This document shows positions 27,166 through 35,599 of a stretch of 43,314 nt of DNA, in pieces; the stretch's first letter is position 1; each line of letters starts with the position of its first letter. The stretch is from assembly GCF_008698145.1 (NCBI RefSeq), contig NZ_RZNZ01000021.1:1-43314 (forward strand), given 5' to 3'. The notes beneath the pieces are model-generated. The model was not told the origin of the DNA and searched no databases. It saw nothing but the letters and a program-made list of their open reading frames with translations. This stretch comes from Bifidobacterium vespertilionis. Its GTDB lineage: Bacteria > Actinomycetota > Actinomycetes > Actinomycetales > Bifidobacteriaceae. The translations under genes were made by a program, and so were the position numbers.

Positions 27166-27208
27166 TAATTCGGACGCAGGTTGTCCTCGCAGTTGCGGGG
27201 CTGGCATT
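27129..27208 (+). CRISPR. possible degenerate two-repeat mini-CRISPR before cas3
   Basis: Two CRISPR-like hairpins 50 bases apart share CGCAGTTGCGG. The first (27129-27159) keeps GTTNGC at its start, a CCGC stem and the ending TTGAACCG, 6 of 8 like the ATGATCCG handle. The second (27180-27208) starts GTTGTCCTCGC, and its stem CCTCGC/GCGGGG pairs fully with one wobble. Between them is a 20-21-base spacer-like stretch starting AGAGTGATAATTC. This has the same layout as the mini-array before fic (51-base unit). Counter-evidence: the first hairpin is part of the dispersed repeat and also occurs at 39294, where it reads like a tRNA T-arm on the minus strand. Confidence 0.4.
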
Positions 27209-27222
27209 GGAAATTGCATAAC

Positions 27223-27251
27223 TTGACTTTCTTAAATGAAGAGTGTAATAA
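27223..27251 (+). promoter_or_regulatory. promoter of the cas operon
   Basis: A -35 box TTGACT (27223-27228), a 17-base spacer and a -10 box TAATAA (27246-27251) fit a strong housekeeping promoter. Transcription should start near 27258, about 35 bases before the cas3 GTG. An ATG at 27236 inside the promoter spacer is therefore not a start. Confidence 0.8.
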
Positions 27252-27292
27252 TAAGCTCACAGCCAAGGAACCCAGAGGGAAAGGAAAACAGC

Positions 27293-30200
27293 GTGACACA
27301 CATCACCCCATTCCCTTCCGGCAAGCCCCATCTCTCCCCCAGCGCCCTATCCATCTGGGCCAAAAGCATCTATCAGGATCCGCGGGATCACAGCTATCTG
27401 CAACTCTGGCAGCACATGGAGGACACCGGATCGATCGCCGCATACGTCTGGGACGAGTTCCTTCCTAAGGACGTTAAGCAGCTGATCGCCGCCGATCTAG
27501 ATGATCGGAGCACAGACCAAGCCGTCGCCCGCAACTTGTACCGTTTCATCGCCACCATCCACGACGTTGGAAAGGCATCACCGGCATTCGCCGTCCAAAC
27601 CCCCGAATTCGCCGACCGGATACGGCAAGAGGGCGGTTTGGCCATCAATCCCGCCATCGCCAAGGATCAACTGCGATCGAAGTATCGTCACGAACTCGTC
27701 GGCTACGCAGCCATTCAGGACTGGCTGGCCACCCGAAACCAACAGGCCGCCCAGTCCCAGCAGGTTGCTCCAACCGGCCGAAACATCCAAAATGGCTTGG
27801 CCCACGGCATTGCCAGCATCGTGGCCGGACACCACGGCACGTCATTGACAAGCGGAAAAGAGGAGCTGCTCACTCTCCATCGCGTCGAGGAATTCACCGG
27901 TGACACCGCATGGCGAAATACACGATTCGAGCTATTGGAATGGGCATCGAACGCAACTGGCTTTGACGCTACACTTCACGCACTGAACAATCGTCCCCTG
28001 CGCCGAAGGACCCAGATTCTGCTGACAGGTCTGGTCATCATCGCCGATTGGATCGCCAGCGACACGCGTCTCTGTCCGCTCAATGCGAGCGCCACGGATG
28101 AGGAGACCTTCAGCCCGGAACGACGCGCGCGACGCGCCTGGCGCATACTGCGACTGCCCAAACCTTGGACCACCACCAACCGGTTGGACAACCCTGACCA
28201 AACGTTCGCACGGCAGTTCAATATCCCCAACGCCAAATTGCGTCCCGTGCAACGCGAGGCGATCTGTATGGCCCGGACCATGCCGGAACCTGGCCTGATG
28301 ATCATCGAGGCCAATATGGGCGAGGGCAAAACCGAAGCAGCTCTGCTGTCCGCGGAGGTTTTGGCGGCTCGATTCCACTGCGGCGGCGTGTATTATGCCC
28401 TGCCCACGCAAGCCACGGTCAATGCCATGTTCACGCGTGTGCTCGATTGGATCGGCCATCTACCCACGGAAGACCGGATGACGATGGCCTCACTGTTTCT
28501 GGCACACGGCAAGCGCGAGCTCAACGATGAATACGAGACACTGCGCGAACAATGGTTCGATGACGGCACGAACCGGGACTCCGAATTCCATAACGGATCC
28601 TCCAACGGCACGGTCTTCGACGAGCATAATTCCGCTGCGCTTCAGGCGGTGGTCAATTCATGGCTGACCGGCCGCAAACGCGGCAACCTGTCCGACTTCG
28701 TGGTAGGCACGATCGATCAGGTGCTCATGGCCGGCCTGAGATGCAAGCATGTGGTGCTGCGTCACCTGGCGCTCGCCGGCAAAGTGGTGATTCTGGATGA
28801 GATCCACTCGAACACCGCCTACATGAACGTCTATATGGAAACCGTGCTGTCCTGGCTCGGCGCATATGGCACGCCGGTGATCATGCTCAGCGCCACGCTG
28901 CCGCAGGCGCGGAGACGCGCATTCCTCGAGGCATACCAGCGCGGGGCCAACGCGGTCAAAACCGCCGAGTCCCTGCCTCAGTCCATGGCACAGAGCGAGG
29001 CGCCAGCGCCATCCGCACCGACGCTACCTCTGGGCAGGGCCCTTCGGGCCAGACGCGCCCAAAACCAGCCCGCGCTTCAGACCGATCGATCATCCTTCCG
29101 CCCCGCAACATCCGCAGCACCGGACAATCCGACCCCCTCTCCGGATCTCCGATACCCGCTGATTTCCCAAGCCACGGCGGACGGCATCCGAGACTCCGCT
29201 CCCGCGGCGTCGGGCCGATCAACCAACATCCAGGTTGCGCTGATCGATGATGATGACGAATCGCTGATCCAGCTGTTGCGCGGCCAATTGCAGGAAGGCG
29301 GCTGTGCCGTGGTCATCCGTGACACGGTTTCCCGGGCCCAGCGCACCTACGACCTGCTTTCGCAGGCCTTGGATACCGACGTCATTCTGGACCATTCCCG
29401 CTTTCTTGCCTTCGACCGCGCCCGCATCGACCGCGATCTCATCCGCCGATTCGGCAAGCGCAGCACTCCCGGTCAACGCAAGGGCGTGGTGGTCGCCACC
29501 CAGGTGGTGGAGCAGTCCCTGGACGTCGATTTCGATCTGATGGTCACGGATATCGCGCCGATCGATCTGATCCTGCAACGAGCGGGTCGTCTCCACCGTC
29601 ATCATCGCGGCGAAGGCGAGAGCGATCGCCCCAAGCCGCTGCGTGCATCCCAGCTCTTCATCACCGGTGTGACCGATTGCAACCGCGATCAGCCGCCTAT
29701 GTTCGCCAAGGGTGTGGAGAGCGTGTACCCGCGCTATCTGCTCATGCGATCCCTGTCCGTACTGGGCATTGTGCCCGGAGACACCGCACCAACAACCACC
29801 CACTTCTCCATTCCGGACAGCATTCCCCGCATGGTGCAGACCGTGTATGGCGAGGACCGCATCTGCCCGTCCGCATGGCTGGAGGGCGAGAAGGGCGAAA
29901 ACGCCGCAAAGGCTAAACTGCTCGACCAGCTTGCCAACAGCGAAAACGCAGCCGGGCAGTTGCGGATCATGGCCCCGCAAACGAAGCAGCATCCATTCGC
30001 GCTTGACGGCTGGCTGGATTTCGATCTGCCGGATCCGGACACCCCGGGCATATCCCAGCAGCGTCTGGTCTCCGCCGGCGTGCGCGAGTCCGATGATTCT
30101 TTCGAGGTGATTGTGCTCCAGCAGGATCGCGATGGCAACCTGCGACTGCCGTCGTGGGGCGATTTCGGCGATTCATCGCCGCTGCCGCAGGGCATGGCCG

Positions 30201-30502
30201 AACCGCCGAGCAGACGGCAGGTGCGGGACATCCTTTCCTGCACCATTTCCCTCGGTCAATCGGTGCTGCACGACTTGAACATCGACGCCGTCATCGACAC
30301 CTTGGAAGCCGCGGTTCCCGACCAGTGGATCACATACATGGGGCAAAGCCGCGATCTCAGCGGGCAGCTGCTGGTCGTTTTGGACGAACGTGGATGCGCG
30401 CAATACAGCATACGAACAACAGGCAGGAATCACGAAACCACTACGAAAACGGCGTGGTTCCGGTATTCGAAGGAGAAAGGTTGGGTAACGGATGTCAAGT
30501 GA
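27293..30502 (+). CDS. cas3: CRISPR-associated helicase-nuclease Cas3, type I-E
   Basis: A 1069-residue fusion of HD nuclease and SF2 helicase, recruited by Cascade to nick and degrade target DNA. The HD motif is IHDVGKASPAF (His90-Asp91). Helicase motifs are EANMGEGKTEAAL (about residue 340), ILDEIHSN (about 501), MLSATLPQARR, and QVVEQSLDVDFDL with QRAGRLHRH. The C-terminal domain follows. A low-complexity Ser/Pro/Ala-rich stretch at roughly residues 560-640 lies between helicase halves. The start is GTG 27293 with AAAGGA eight bases upstream, downstream of the promoter. It overlaps cse1 by 11 bases. All catalytic motifs look intact, so interference should work. Confidence 0.96.
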   Translation: MTHITPFPSGKPHLSPSALSIWAKSIYQDPRDHSYLQLWQHMEDTGSIAAYVWDEFLPKDVKQLIAADLDDRSTDQAVARNLYRFIATIHDVGKASPAFAVQTPEFADRIRQEGGLAINPAIAKDQLRSKYRHELVGYAAIQDWLATRNQQAAQSQQVAPTGRNIQNGLAHGIASIVAGHHGTSLTSGKEELLTLHRVEEFTGDTAWRNTRFELLEWASNATGFDATLHALNNRPLRRRTQILLTGLVIIADWIASDTRLCPLNASATDEETFSPERRARRAWRILRLPKPWTTTNRLDNPDQTFARQFNIPNAKLRPVQREAICMARTMPEPGLMIIEANMGEGKTEAALLSAEVLAARFHCGGVYYALPTQATVNAMFTRVLDWIGHLPTEDRMTMASLFLAHGKRELNDEYETLREQWFDDGTNRDSEFHNGSSNGTVFDEHNSAALQAVVNSWLTGRKRGNLSDFVVGTIDQVLMAGLRCKHVVLRHLALAGKVVILDEIHSNTAYMNVYMETVLSWLGAYGTPVIMLSATLPQARRRAFLEAYQRGANAVKTAESLPQSMAQSEAPAPSAPTLPLGRALRARRAQNQPALQTDRSSFRPATSAAPDNPTPSPDLRYPLISQATADGIRDSAPAASGRSTNIQVALIDDDDESLIQLLRGQLQEGGCAVVIRDTVSRAQRTYDLLSQALDTDVILDHSRFLAFDRARIDRDLIRRFGKRSTPGQRKGVVVATQVVEQSLDVDFDLMVTDIAPIDLILQRAGRLHRHHRGEGESDRPKPLRASQLFITGVTDCNRDQPPMFAKGVESVYPRYLLMRSLSVLGIVPGDTAPTTTHFSIPDSIPRMVQTVYGEDRICPSAWLEGEKGENAAKAKLLDQLANSENAAGQLRIMAPQTKQHPFALDGWLDFDLPDPDTPGISQQRLVSAGVRESDDSFEVIVLQQDRDGNLRLPSWGDFGDSSPLPQGMAEPPSRRQVRDILSCTISLGQSVLHDLNIDAVIDTLEAAVPDQWITYMGQSRDLSGQLLVVLDERGCAQYSIRTTGRNHETTTKTAWFRYSKEKGWVTDVK

Positions 30503-32165
30503 CGGCACTTCATTCAATTTGATGGACCGGGAATGGATACCAAGCAACATGCTCGCGGATGGTTCCCGCCGTGAGCTGTCCATCACCGAAGTCCTCGACC
30601 ATGCCCGGGAGATCCGCGGCATCGACGGCGACATGCCGCTACAGCAATTCACGATCAGCCGATTGCTCATCGCCATCCTATATGGCGCATTCGGCCACAC
30701 GTTCAGCGCAGACCAATGGCAGATGCTGATGCGAGAGGGACCGGATCATCCGGACATCGCGCAGGCGATCCACGAGTACTGCTCGGCATACCACGATCGG
30801 TTCGACTTGTTCGATGACATCGCGCCGTTCTATCAGGTCGCCGGCCTGCACACGGCCAAGAACGAGGTGTCGGGACTGGAATGTCTGCTGCTGGATGTGC
30901 CCAACCGCAGGGAAAAGCGCGTGTTCACCACCAAGCAGGGCATCGGACTTGATGCCATGGATGCCGCGCAGGCGGCACGATGGCTGGTCACCCTTCAGGC
31001 CTATGACGCATCCGGCATCAAATCGGGTGCCGTGGGCGATCCACGCGTCAAGGGCGGCAAGGGCTACCCCATCGGCGTGGCATGGTCCGGCCATCTTGGT
31101 GGGATCCTGATTGAGGGCGAAAACCTGTGGGAGACGCTCATGCTGAATTTCGTCAGCGATCAGGTGCTGGAATTGTCCGATGCGAACGTCGACTGGGACG
31201 ATGACATGCCGATTTGGGAACGAGATCCACTGACCGAGCAGGCATCGGAGGGCTATGACCAGTCCGCGGAGCGCGTCGCCGACACGACGTTCTTCCATGG
31301 CCCGGCCACGCTGATGACATGGCAGTCGCGTCGAGTGCTGTTGGCTCACGACGGCGAGACGGTGACCGGCGCGGTGGTATGCAATGGGGACCGATTGAAA
31401 CCGCAAAACGGACGATGCTACGAGCCGATGACCGGATGGCGACGCAGTCCGGCCCAGGAAAAGGCGCTCAAACTGCCGCTGGTGTACATGCCCCGCAAGC
31501 ATGATCCGTCACGTGCGCTCTGGCGCGGACTGCCGCTGCTCACCAACAACCAGCAGCCGGAAACCTCGGAGGAACCGGCCTCCATTCGCCCGCAGACTTT
31601 GAAATGGCTGACCCAAGCTCAGGGAGACGACGCAAGGCGACCGATCCGGCTGCACGCGTTCGGTGTCGAGTACGGCAACAATGACGCCGTCATCGACACC
31701 AGCGTCAACGATGTACTCGACCTGAACCTCGTCACGCTTACATCCAATAATTTCCAGATGGCGCAATTGCTTCAGGAAGCGGTCAATCTCACCGATCAGG
31801 GCGTGTTGGCGCTGCGTAATCTGGCGTCGAACATCGCGTTGGCCGGCGGCATGCCGACCGACCCGCCCCGGCGGCGCGCCGGCGAATTGGGATATGCGAC
31901 CTTCAATGGCGCCTTCCGCCGCTGGATCAAGACCATCGAAAGCGACGACGATCTGCCCGCCCTGCGACGGGATTGGTTCACCATCGCCCGTCGTCTGTTC
32001 ATCCGATTGGGATCCCAGCTCACCGAGCAGGCTTCGCCGCGTGCGCTTGTGGGACGCGAGATCACGATCGGCGATCAGGCCGGAAAATACTACTCCGCCC
32101 CTCTCGCGGAGATTTGGTACCGCAGCAAGATCAATCAATTGTTCCCGCTTCAGGAAGGGGAGTGA
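30492..32165 (+). CDS. casA: Cascade large subunit Cse1 (Cas8e)
   Basis: A 557-residue protein of the Cse1 family, the subunit that reads the PAM and recruits Cas3. The N-terminus FNLMDREWIPSNMLADG is the characteristic family opening, followed by FTISRLLIAILYGAFG. The length is normal for actinobacterial Cse1. ATG 30492 overlaps the cas3 stop. A putative Cys/His zinc site is not evident. It is followed by cse2 at three bases. Confidence 0.93.
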   Translation: MSSDGTSFNLMDREWIPSNMLADGSRRELSITEVLDHAREIRGIDGDMPLQQFTISRLLIAILYGAFGHTFSADQWQMLMREGPDHPDIAQAIHEYCSAYHDRFDLFDDIAPFYQVAGLHTAKNEVSGLECLLLDVPNRREKRVFTTKQGIGLDAMDAAQAARWLVTLQAYDASGIKSGAVGDPRVKGGKGYPIGVAWSGHLGGILIEGENLWETLMLNFVSDQVLELSDANVDWDDDMPIWERDPLTEQASEGYDQSAERVADTTFFHGPATLMTWQSRRVLLAHDGETVTGAVVCNGDRLKPQNGRCYEPMTGWRRSPAQEKALKLPLVYMPRKHDPSRALWRGLPLLTNNQQPETSEEPASIRPQTLKWLTQAQGDDARRPIRLHAFGVEYGNNDAVIDTSVNDVLDLNLVTLTSNNFQMAQLLQEAVNLTDQGVLALRNLASNIALAGGMPTDPPRRRAGELGYATFNGAFRRWIKTIESDDDLPALRRDWFTIARRLFIRLGSQLTEQASPRALVGREITIGDQAGKYYSAPLAEIWYRSKINQLFPLQEGE

Positions 32166-32168
32166 ACT

Positions 32169-32831
32169 ATGGCCGAGTACATCAAACTCACGCCATTCGG
32201 TGCATGGGTCAGCGCTCGGGTGCACCAACTGGTGACGGGTGGACGCGCGCAATCCGGCATCCGCCACAAGGGCTATCTGCAGAACGACTCCTATGCAACG
32301 GCCGCCATGGCCAAACTCAGGCATGCCGCAGGGCATGAGGCCGGCGCCGATCCGGACGTCTTCGAGTGGACGATGCCGGACACGGACGACACGAACGTGA
32401 CGGGTCGCGTGGATCTGCACCCCTACTCCCCCACGCCCCAGGAGCTTGCCGCCCACACGGCCATCACGCTGTTCGCGCTGCATCAGCAGTCGATTCGCGA
32501 CATGTCCATGCACACGGACGAGAACGTGTCTCTGGGCTATGCGGTGGGGCTCATGGCATACGGCAATTTCAACGAGTCAGGCATACGCCATGCGTTCGAT
32601 CGGCTCCAGACGGCGAATAGCTGGAAGGAAACCGCCCGCCACGCCCGCACATTGGTGAGTCTGCTTCGACGTGAGCGCATTCCACTGAACTACGGCCTGC
32701 TGGCGCAGCATCTGATGTACCTGCGGGCGAACCGTGAACTGGCGAACGGCGTGCGCCTGCGATGGGGACGCGACTTCCAAAGCGCGTATCGCCGCAGGCA
32801 AACCGAAGACCGGCAGCCGCAGCAATCGTAA
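32169..32831 (+). CDS. casB: Cascade small subunit Cse2 (CasB)
   Basis: A 220-residue, mostly helical and basic protein of the Cse2 family, which forms the dimer bracing the crRNA-target hybrid in type I-E Cascade. MAYGNFNESGIRHAFDRLQT, TLVSLLRRERIPLNYGLLAQ and the Arg-rich end (LRWGRDFQSAYRRR) are family features. GGGGAG lies eight bases before ATG 32169. Identity rests also on its fixed position between cse1 and cas7. Confidence 0.92.
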   Translation: MAEYIKLTPFGAWVSARVHQLVTGGRAQSGIRHKGYLQNDSYATAAMAKLRHAAGHEAGADPDVFEWTMPDTDDTNVTGRVDLHPYSPTPQELAAHTAITLFALHQQSIRDMSMHTDENVSLGYAVGLMAYGNFNESGIRHAFDRLQTANSWKETARHARTLVSLLRRERIPLNYGLLAQHLMYLRANRELANGVRLRWGRDFQSAYRRRQTEDRQPQQS

Positions 32832-32877
32832 TTCCCACCCATTCATCCCGCATAACACCCATAGCAAAGGAATCATC

Positions 32878-34074
32878 ATGTTCGACAAGCAACCCAACCG
32901 CACCATCATCGAAATCCACGCCCTGGAGACCACGTCAGCGAGCAATCTGAACCGCGATGACACCGGCAGCCCCAAGACCGTTGAATATGGCGGCGTCACG
33001 CGTGCCCGCGTCTCCAGCCAGGCATGGAAACGCCCCACCCGCAAGCTGTTCAGCCAGCTGCTTGACCCCAAGGATCTGGGCGTGCGCACTAAGCGCGTGG
33101 TGGAGGTGCTGCGCGACCGCATCCTGGAGCGAGTGCCGGATACCGATCCGGACACCGCGGCCAAGGTTGCGGAAAGCGTGCTGCGCGACGGTGCCGGCAT
33201 CAAGCTGGACAAGCCTCGCGCCCAAAAGGGCGATGATGGCGAAGACGCCCTGCAGCAGTCCAAGTACCTGCTGTTCATGGGCAACCGCCAGTACGATCGG
33301 CTCGCCGACATCGCCGTGGAGGCGCTTGGTCAGGACGATCCGGTCAAGCGGATCAAAGATAAGGATGTCAAAAAGAGCATCAAGCAGATCGTGGCGGACG
33401 ACAGGTCCATCGATGTGGCACTGTTCGGCCGTATGGTCGCCGACGACACGGATCTCAACGTGGACGCCACCGCTCAGGTGGCCCATGCCATCAGCGTGCA
33501 TGCGGTCGACTCCGAATCGGACTTCTTCACCGCCGTCGACGATGTCAAGCAGGACAGCGAGGAGGAGGGCGACTCCGGCGCGGCCATGGTGGGACAGATC
33601 GAGTTCAATGCGGCAACGTACTACCGTTACGCCAACGTGGACGCCGACCGTCTCAACGACATTCTGGGCGATCCCGACGCCACGGGCAAGGCGGTGGCCG
33701 CATTCATCCAAGCGTTCCTGACGAGCATGCCGCAGGGCAAGGTCCACACCTTCGCGCAGGGCACGCTCCCCGATCTGGTAGTGGTCAACGTTCGCGACAC
33801 CCAAGCCGTGAACCTTGTGGGCGCGTTCGAACGTCCCGTCGAGCCCGATTACGTGCAGCATGCAACCGAGGCGCTGGTCCGCCGCGAGCAGGACTTCGAA
33901 AACGCGTATGGCGTCCAGCCCGTACGCACCTGGGTCGTTCGCATCGGTGATGACACCGCCGCCGCGGATGATCTGGCCAAGCCCACTTCGATGCGGGACA
34001 TGATCGAGGACGTAGCCAACCTGATCGGCGAGCGCCTTGGATCCCCGGTCGCAAGCGTTTCCGGACAGGAGTGA
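32878..34074 (+). CDS. cas7: Cascade backbone subunit Cas7e (CasC)
   Basis: A 398-residue Cas7 of the Cse4/CasC family, six copies of which coat the crRNA spacer. The N-terminal SNLNRDDTGSPKTVEYGGV and RARVSSQAWKRPTRK are hallmark residues. FNAATYYRYANVD and the thumb region MPQGKVHTFAQGTLPD are also typical. Because each Cas7 flips out every sixth base of the guide pairing, it explains the tolerated mismatches in the fic target described below. The start ATG has AAAGGA upstream after a 46-base gap from cse2. Confidence 0.95.
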   Translation: MFDKQPNRTIIEIHALETTSASNLNRDDTGSPKTVEYGGVTRARVSSQAWKRPTRKLFSQLLDPKDLGVRTKRVVEVLRDRILERVPDTDPDTAAKVAESVLRDGAGIKLDKPRAQKGDDGEDALQQSKYLLFMGNRQYDRLADIAVEALGQDDPVKRIKDKDVKKSIKQIVADDRSIDVALFGRMVADDTDLNVDATAQVAHAISVHAVDSESDFFTAVDDVKQDSEEEGDSGAAMVGQIEFNAATYYRYANVDADRLNDILGDPDATGKAVAAFIQAFLTSMPQGKVHTFAQGTLPDLVVVNVRDTQAVNLVGAFERPVEPDYVQHATEALVRREQDFENAYGVQPVRTWVVRIGDDTAAADDLAKPTSMRDMIEDVANLIGERLGSPVASVSGQE

Positions 34075-34077
34075 GCT

Positions 34078-34893
34078 ATGCCCGTACTGTTGATCCGGCT
34101 CGCCGCCCCGATGCAGTCCTGGGGCTCGGAAAGTCGATTCACCCGACGGACAACCGAGTCCATGCCCACGAAAAGCGGCGTGATCGGCATGATCGCCGCC
34201 GCTTTGGGCATGCCCCGGGATGCGTCACTGGAACGGTTCCGCGATTTGAGGTTCGGCGTGCGCGTCGATCAGCCAGGCACGCTGCTGGCCGATTACCACA
34301 CCGTCGAAAATCCCACGGTCGTGGATAAGCAACTCAAAATGACCGTGTCGCGGCGGTACTATCTGCAGGACGCCGTGTTCCTCGCGGGTCTGGAAAGCGC
34401 CAATGGGCGGAATCTTGAATCATATCGGGAAGCCCTGCAATCGCCCTACTATCCGCTGTTCCTCGGCCGCCGGTCATGTCCGCCGGACGGCCCGCTGCAG
34501 ACGTGGATGTCGGACGAGCCCTTGGAGAATGCCCTGAGCCATGCCCCGTGGCGGGCGGCGGAGTGGTATCAGCGCAAGGCCTTGCGCGACGCCGATGTCT
34601 TTCCGGAACAGTGCTTCGCCCAGATCGTGGTCGAGCCCAAGCCGGACGTACGGCAGGACTCCGCTTTTGTGGACACGCTTGCCGATGGCCCTTTGAGCTT
34701 CGATCCAAGGCATCGGCAGTGGGAAAACCGGCGATTCGTACGCCTGCCGGGCGGCATCGCCCCAACGCCCACGGTGAAGAACGCCCCGAACCCGCCTGCC
34801 TTCGACGGCGATGCGATTTTTTCCGCCGTCGCTTCAGCCGCGGACAACACCGACGAGCCACATGTCAACGGACCGCAGGGAGAGGAATCATGA
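34078..34893 (+). CDS. cas5: Cascade subunit Cas5e (CasD)
   Basis: A 271-residue RAMP protein that caps the 5' handle of the crRNA. The opening VLLIRLAAPMQSWGSESRFT and the TTESMPTKSGVIGMIAAALG block are classic Cas5e motifs. ACAGGAG lies before ATG 34078, three bases after cas7. The stop overlaps the cas6e start (ATGA). It ends in a long acidic, disordered-looking tail of about 30 residues. Confidence 0.95.
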   Translation: MPVLLIRLAAPMQSWGSESRFTRRTTESMPTKSGVIGMIAAALGMPRDASLERFRDLRFGVRVDQPGTLLADYHTVENPTVVDKQLKMTVSRRYYLQDAVFLAGLESANGRNLESYREALQSPYYPLFLGRRSCPPDGPLQTWMSDEPLENALSHAPWRAAEWYQRKALRDADVFPEQCFAQIVVEPKPDVRQDSAFVDTLADGPLSFDPRHRQWENRRFVRLPGGIAPTPTVKNAPNPPAFDGDAIFSAVASAADNTDEPHVNGPQGEES

Positions 34894-35582
34894 CACAGTT
34901 CACCCGAGTGATGATCGACCCCCAATATCGCCATGCGCAATGGGCGATGCTCTCCCTGGAACGTCTGCATGCCATCGTCGCCCGCTCGACCAATCCCGAT
35001 TGGCCGCGATCGGCCAATACCCGTTCGCTGTGGCGACTGGACGAGGGCCGCAACGGCTCGCCGCACCGCCTGTACGTTGTGTCCGAGCGCATCCCGGATC
35101 TTCAGGTGCTTGCCGGTGAATTCGGCGCCGGACCGCGGGGCGTGTCGACAACGGAATACGGACCATTCCTGAACCAGCTTGCGATCGGCCAGGAATGGGC
35201 GTTCCGCCTCAAGGCCAACCCCACCAAGTCGACGCCGTCGGGAGAACCGGGAAAGCGTGGTTCCAGACACGGTCTGGTGAGATTGGACGACCAACAGGAA
35301 TGGCTGATGCGCAAGGCCCGCGAGTGCGGATTCCACATGCCCATCAACCGTCTGGAGATGCCGGAGATGCGGATACGAGACTCGCGGACGATCGACTTCG
35401 AGCGTCAGGGTGCCACGGTCACCTTCACCTCCGTGACGTATGACGGCATTCTGGCGGTCGATGACCCCGATCTGCTCCGCAAGGCACTGGTCAATGGCAT
35501 CGGACGGGCCAAGGGCTATGGTTTCGGCCTGCTGACACTGGTTCCCTTGGCTTCCACAACCCGATCTCTGGGTCAACGCTGA
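34890..35582 (+). CDS. cas6e: crRNA endonuclease Cas6e (CasE)
   Basis: A 230-residue RAMP nuclease that cuts the repeat hairpin to release crRNAs with an eight-base handle (ATGATCCG here). His27 in LERLHAIVARS is the likely catalytic base, and the C-terminus has the Gly-rich loop GIGRAKGYGFGLLTL. GGGAGAGGAA precedes ATG 34890, which overlaps the cas5 stop. The stem CCCCGC/GCGGGG of the array repeat is its expected substrate. The degenerate repeats before fic keep a related stem. Confidence 0.94.
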   Translation: MTQFTRVMIDPQYRHAQWAMLSLERLHAIVARSTNPDWPRSANTRSLWRLDEGRNGSPHRLYVVSERIPDLQVLAGEFGAGPRGVSTTEYGPFLNQLAIGQEWAFRLKANPTKSTPSGEPGKRGSRHGLVRLDDQQEWLMRKARECGFHMPINRLEMPEMRIRDSRTIDFERQGATVTFTSVTYDGILAVDDPDLLRKALVNGIGRAKGYGFGLLTLVPLASTTRSLGQR

Positions 35583-35599
35583 AAGCGGGCTGATCAATT

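Noticed and set aside
27236..27292. ATG at 27236 as the cas3 start
   Set aside because: It lies inside the -35/-10 spacer of the operon promoter and lacks a ribosome site; GTG 27293 has AAAGGA at good spacing and begins the family-like sequence.
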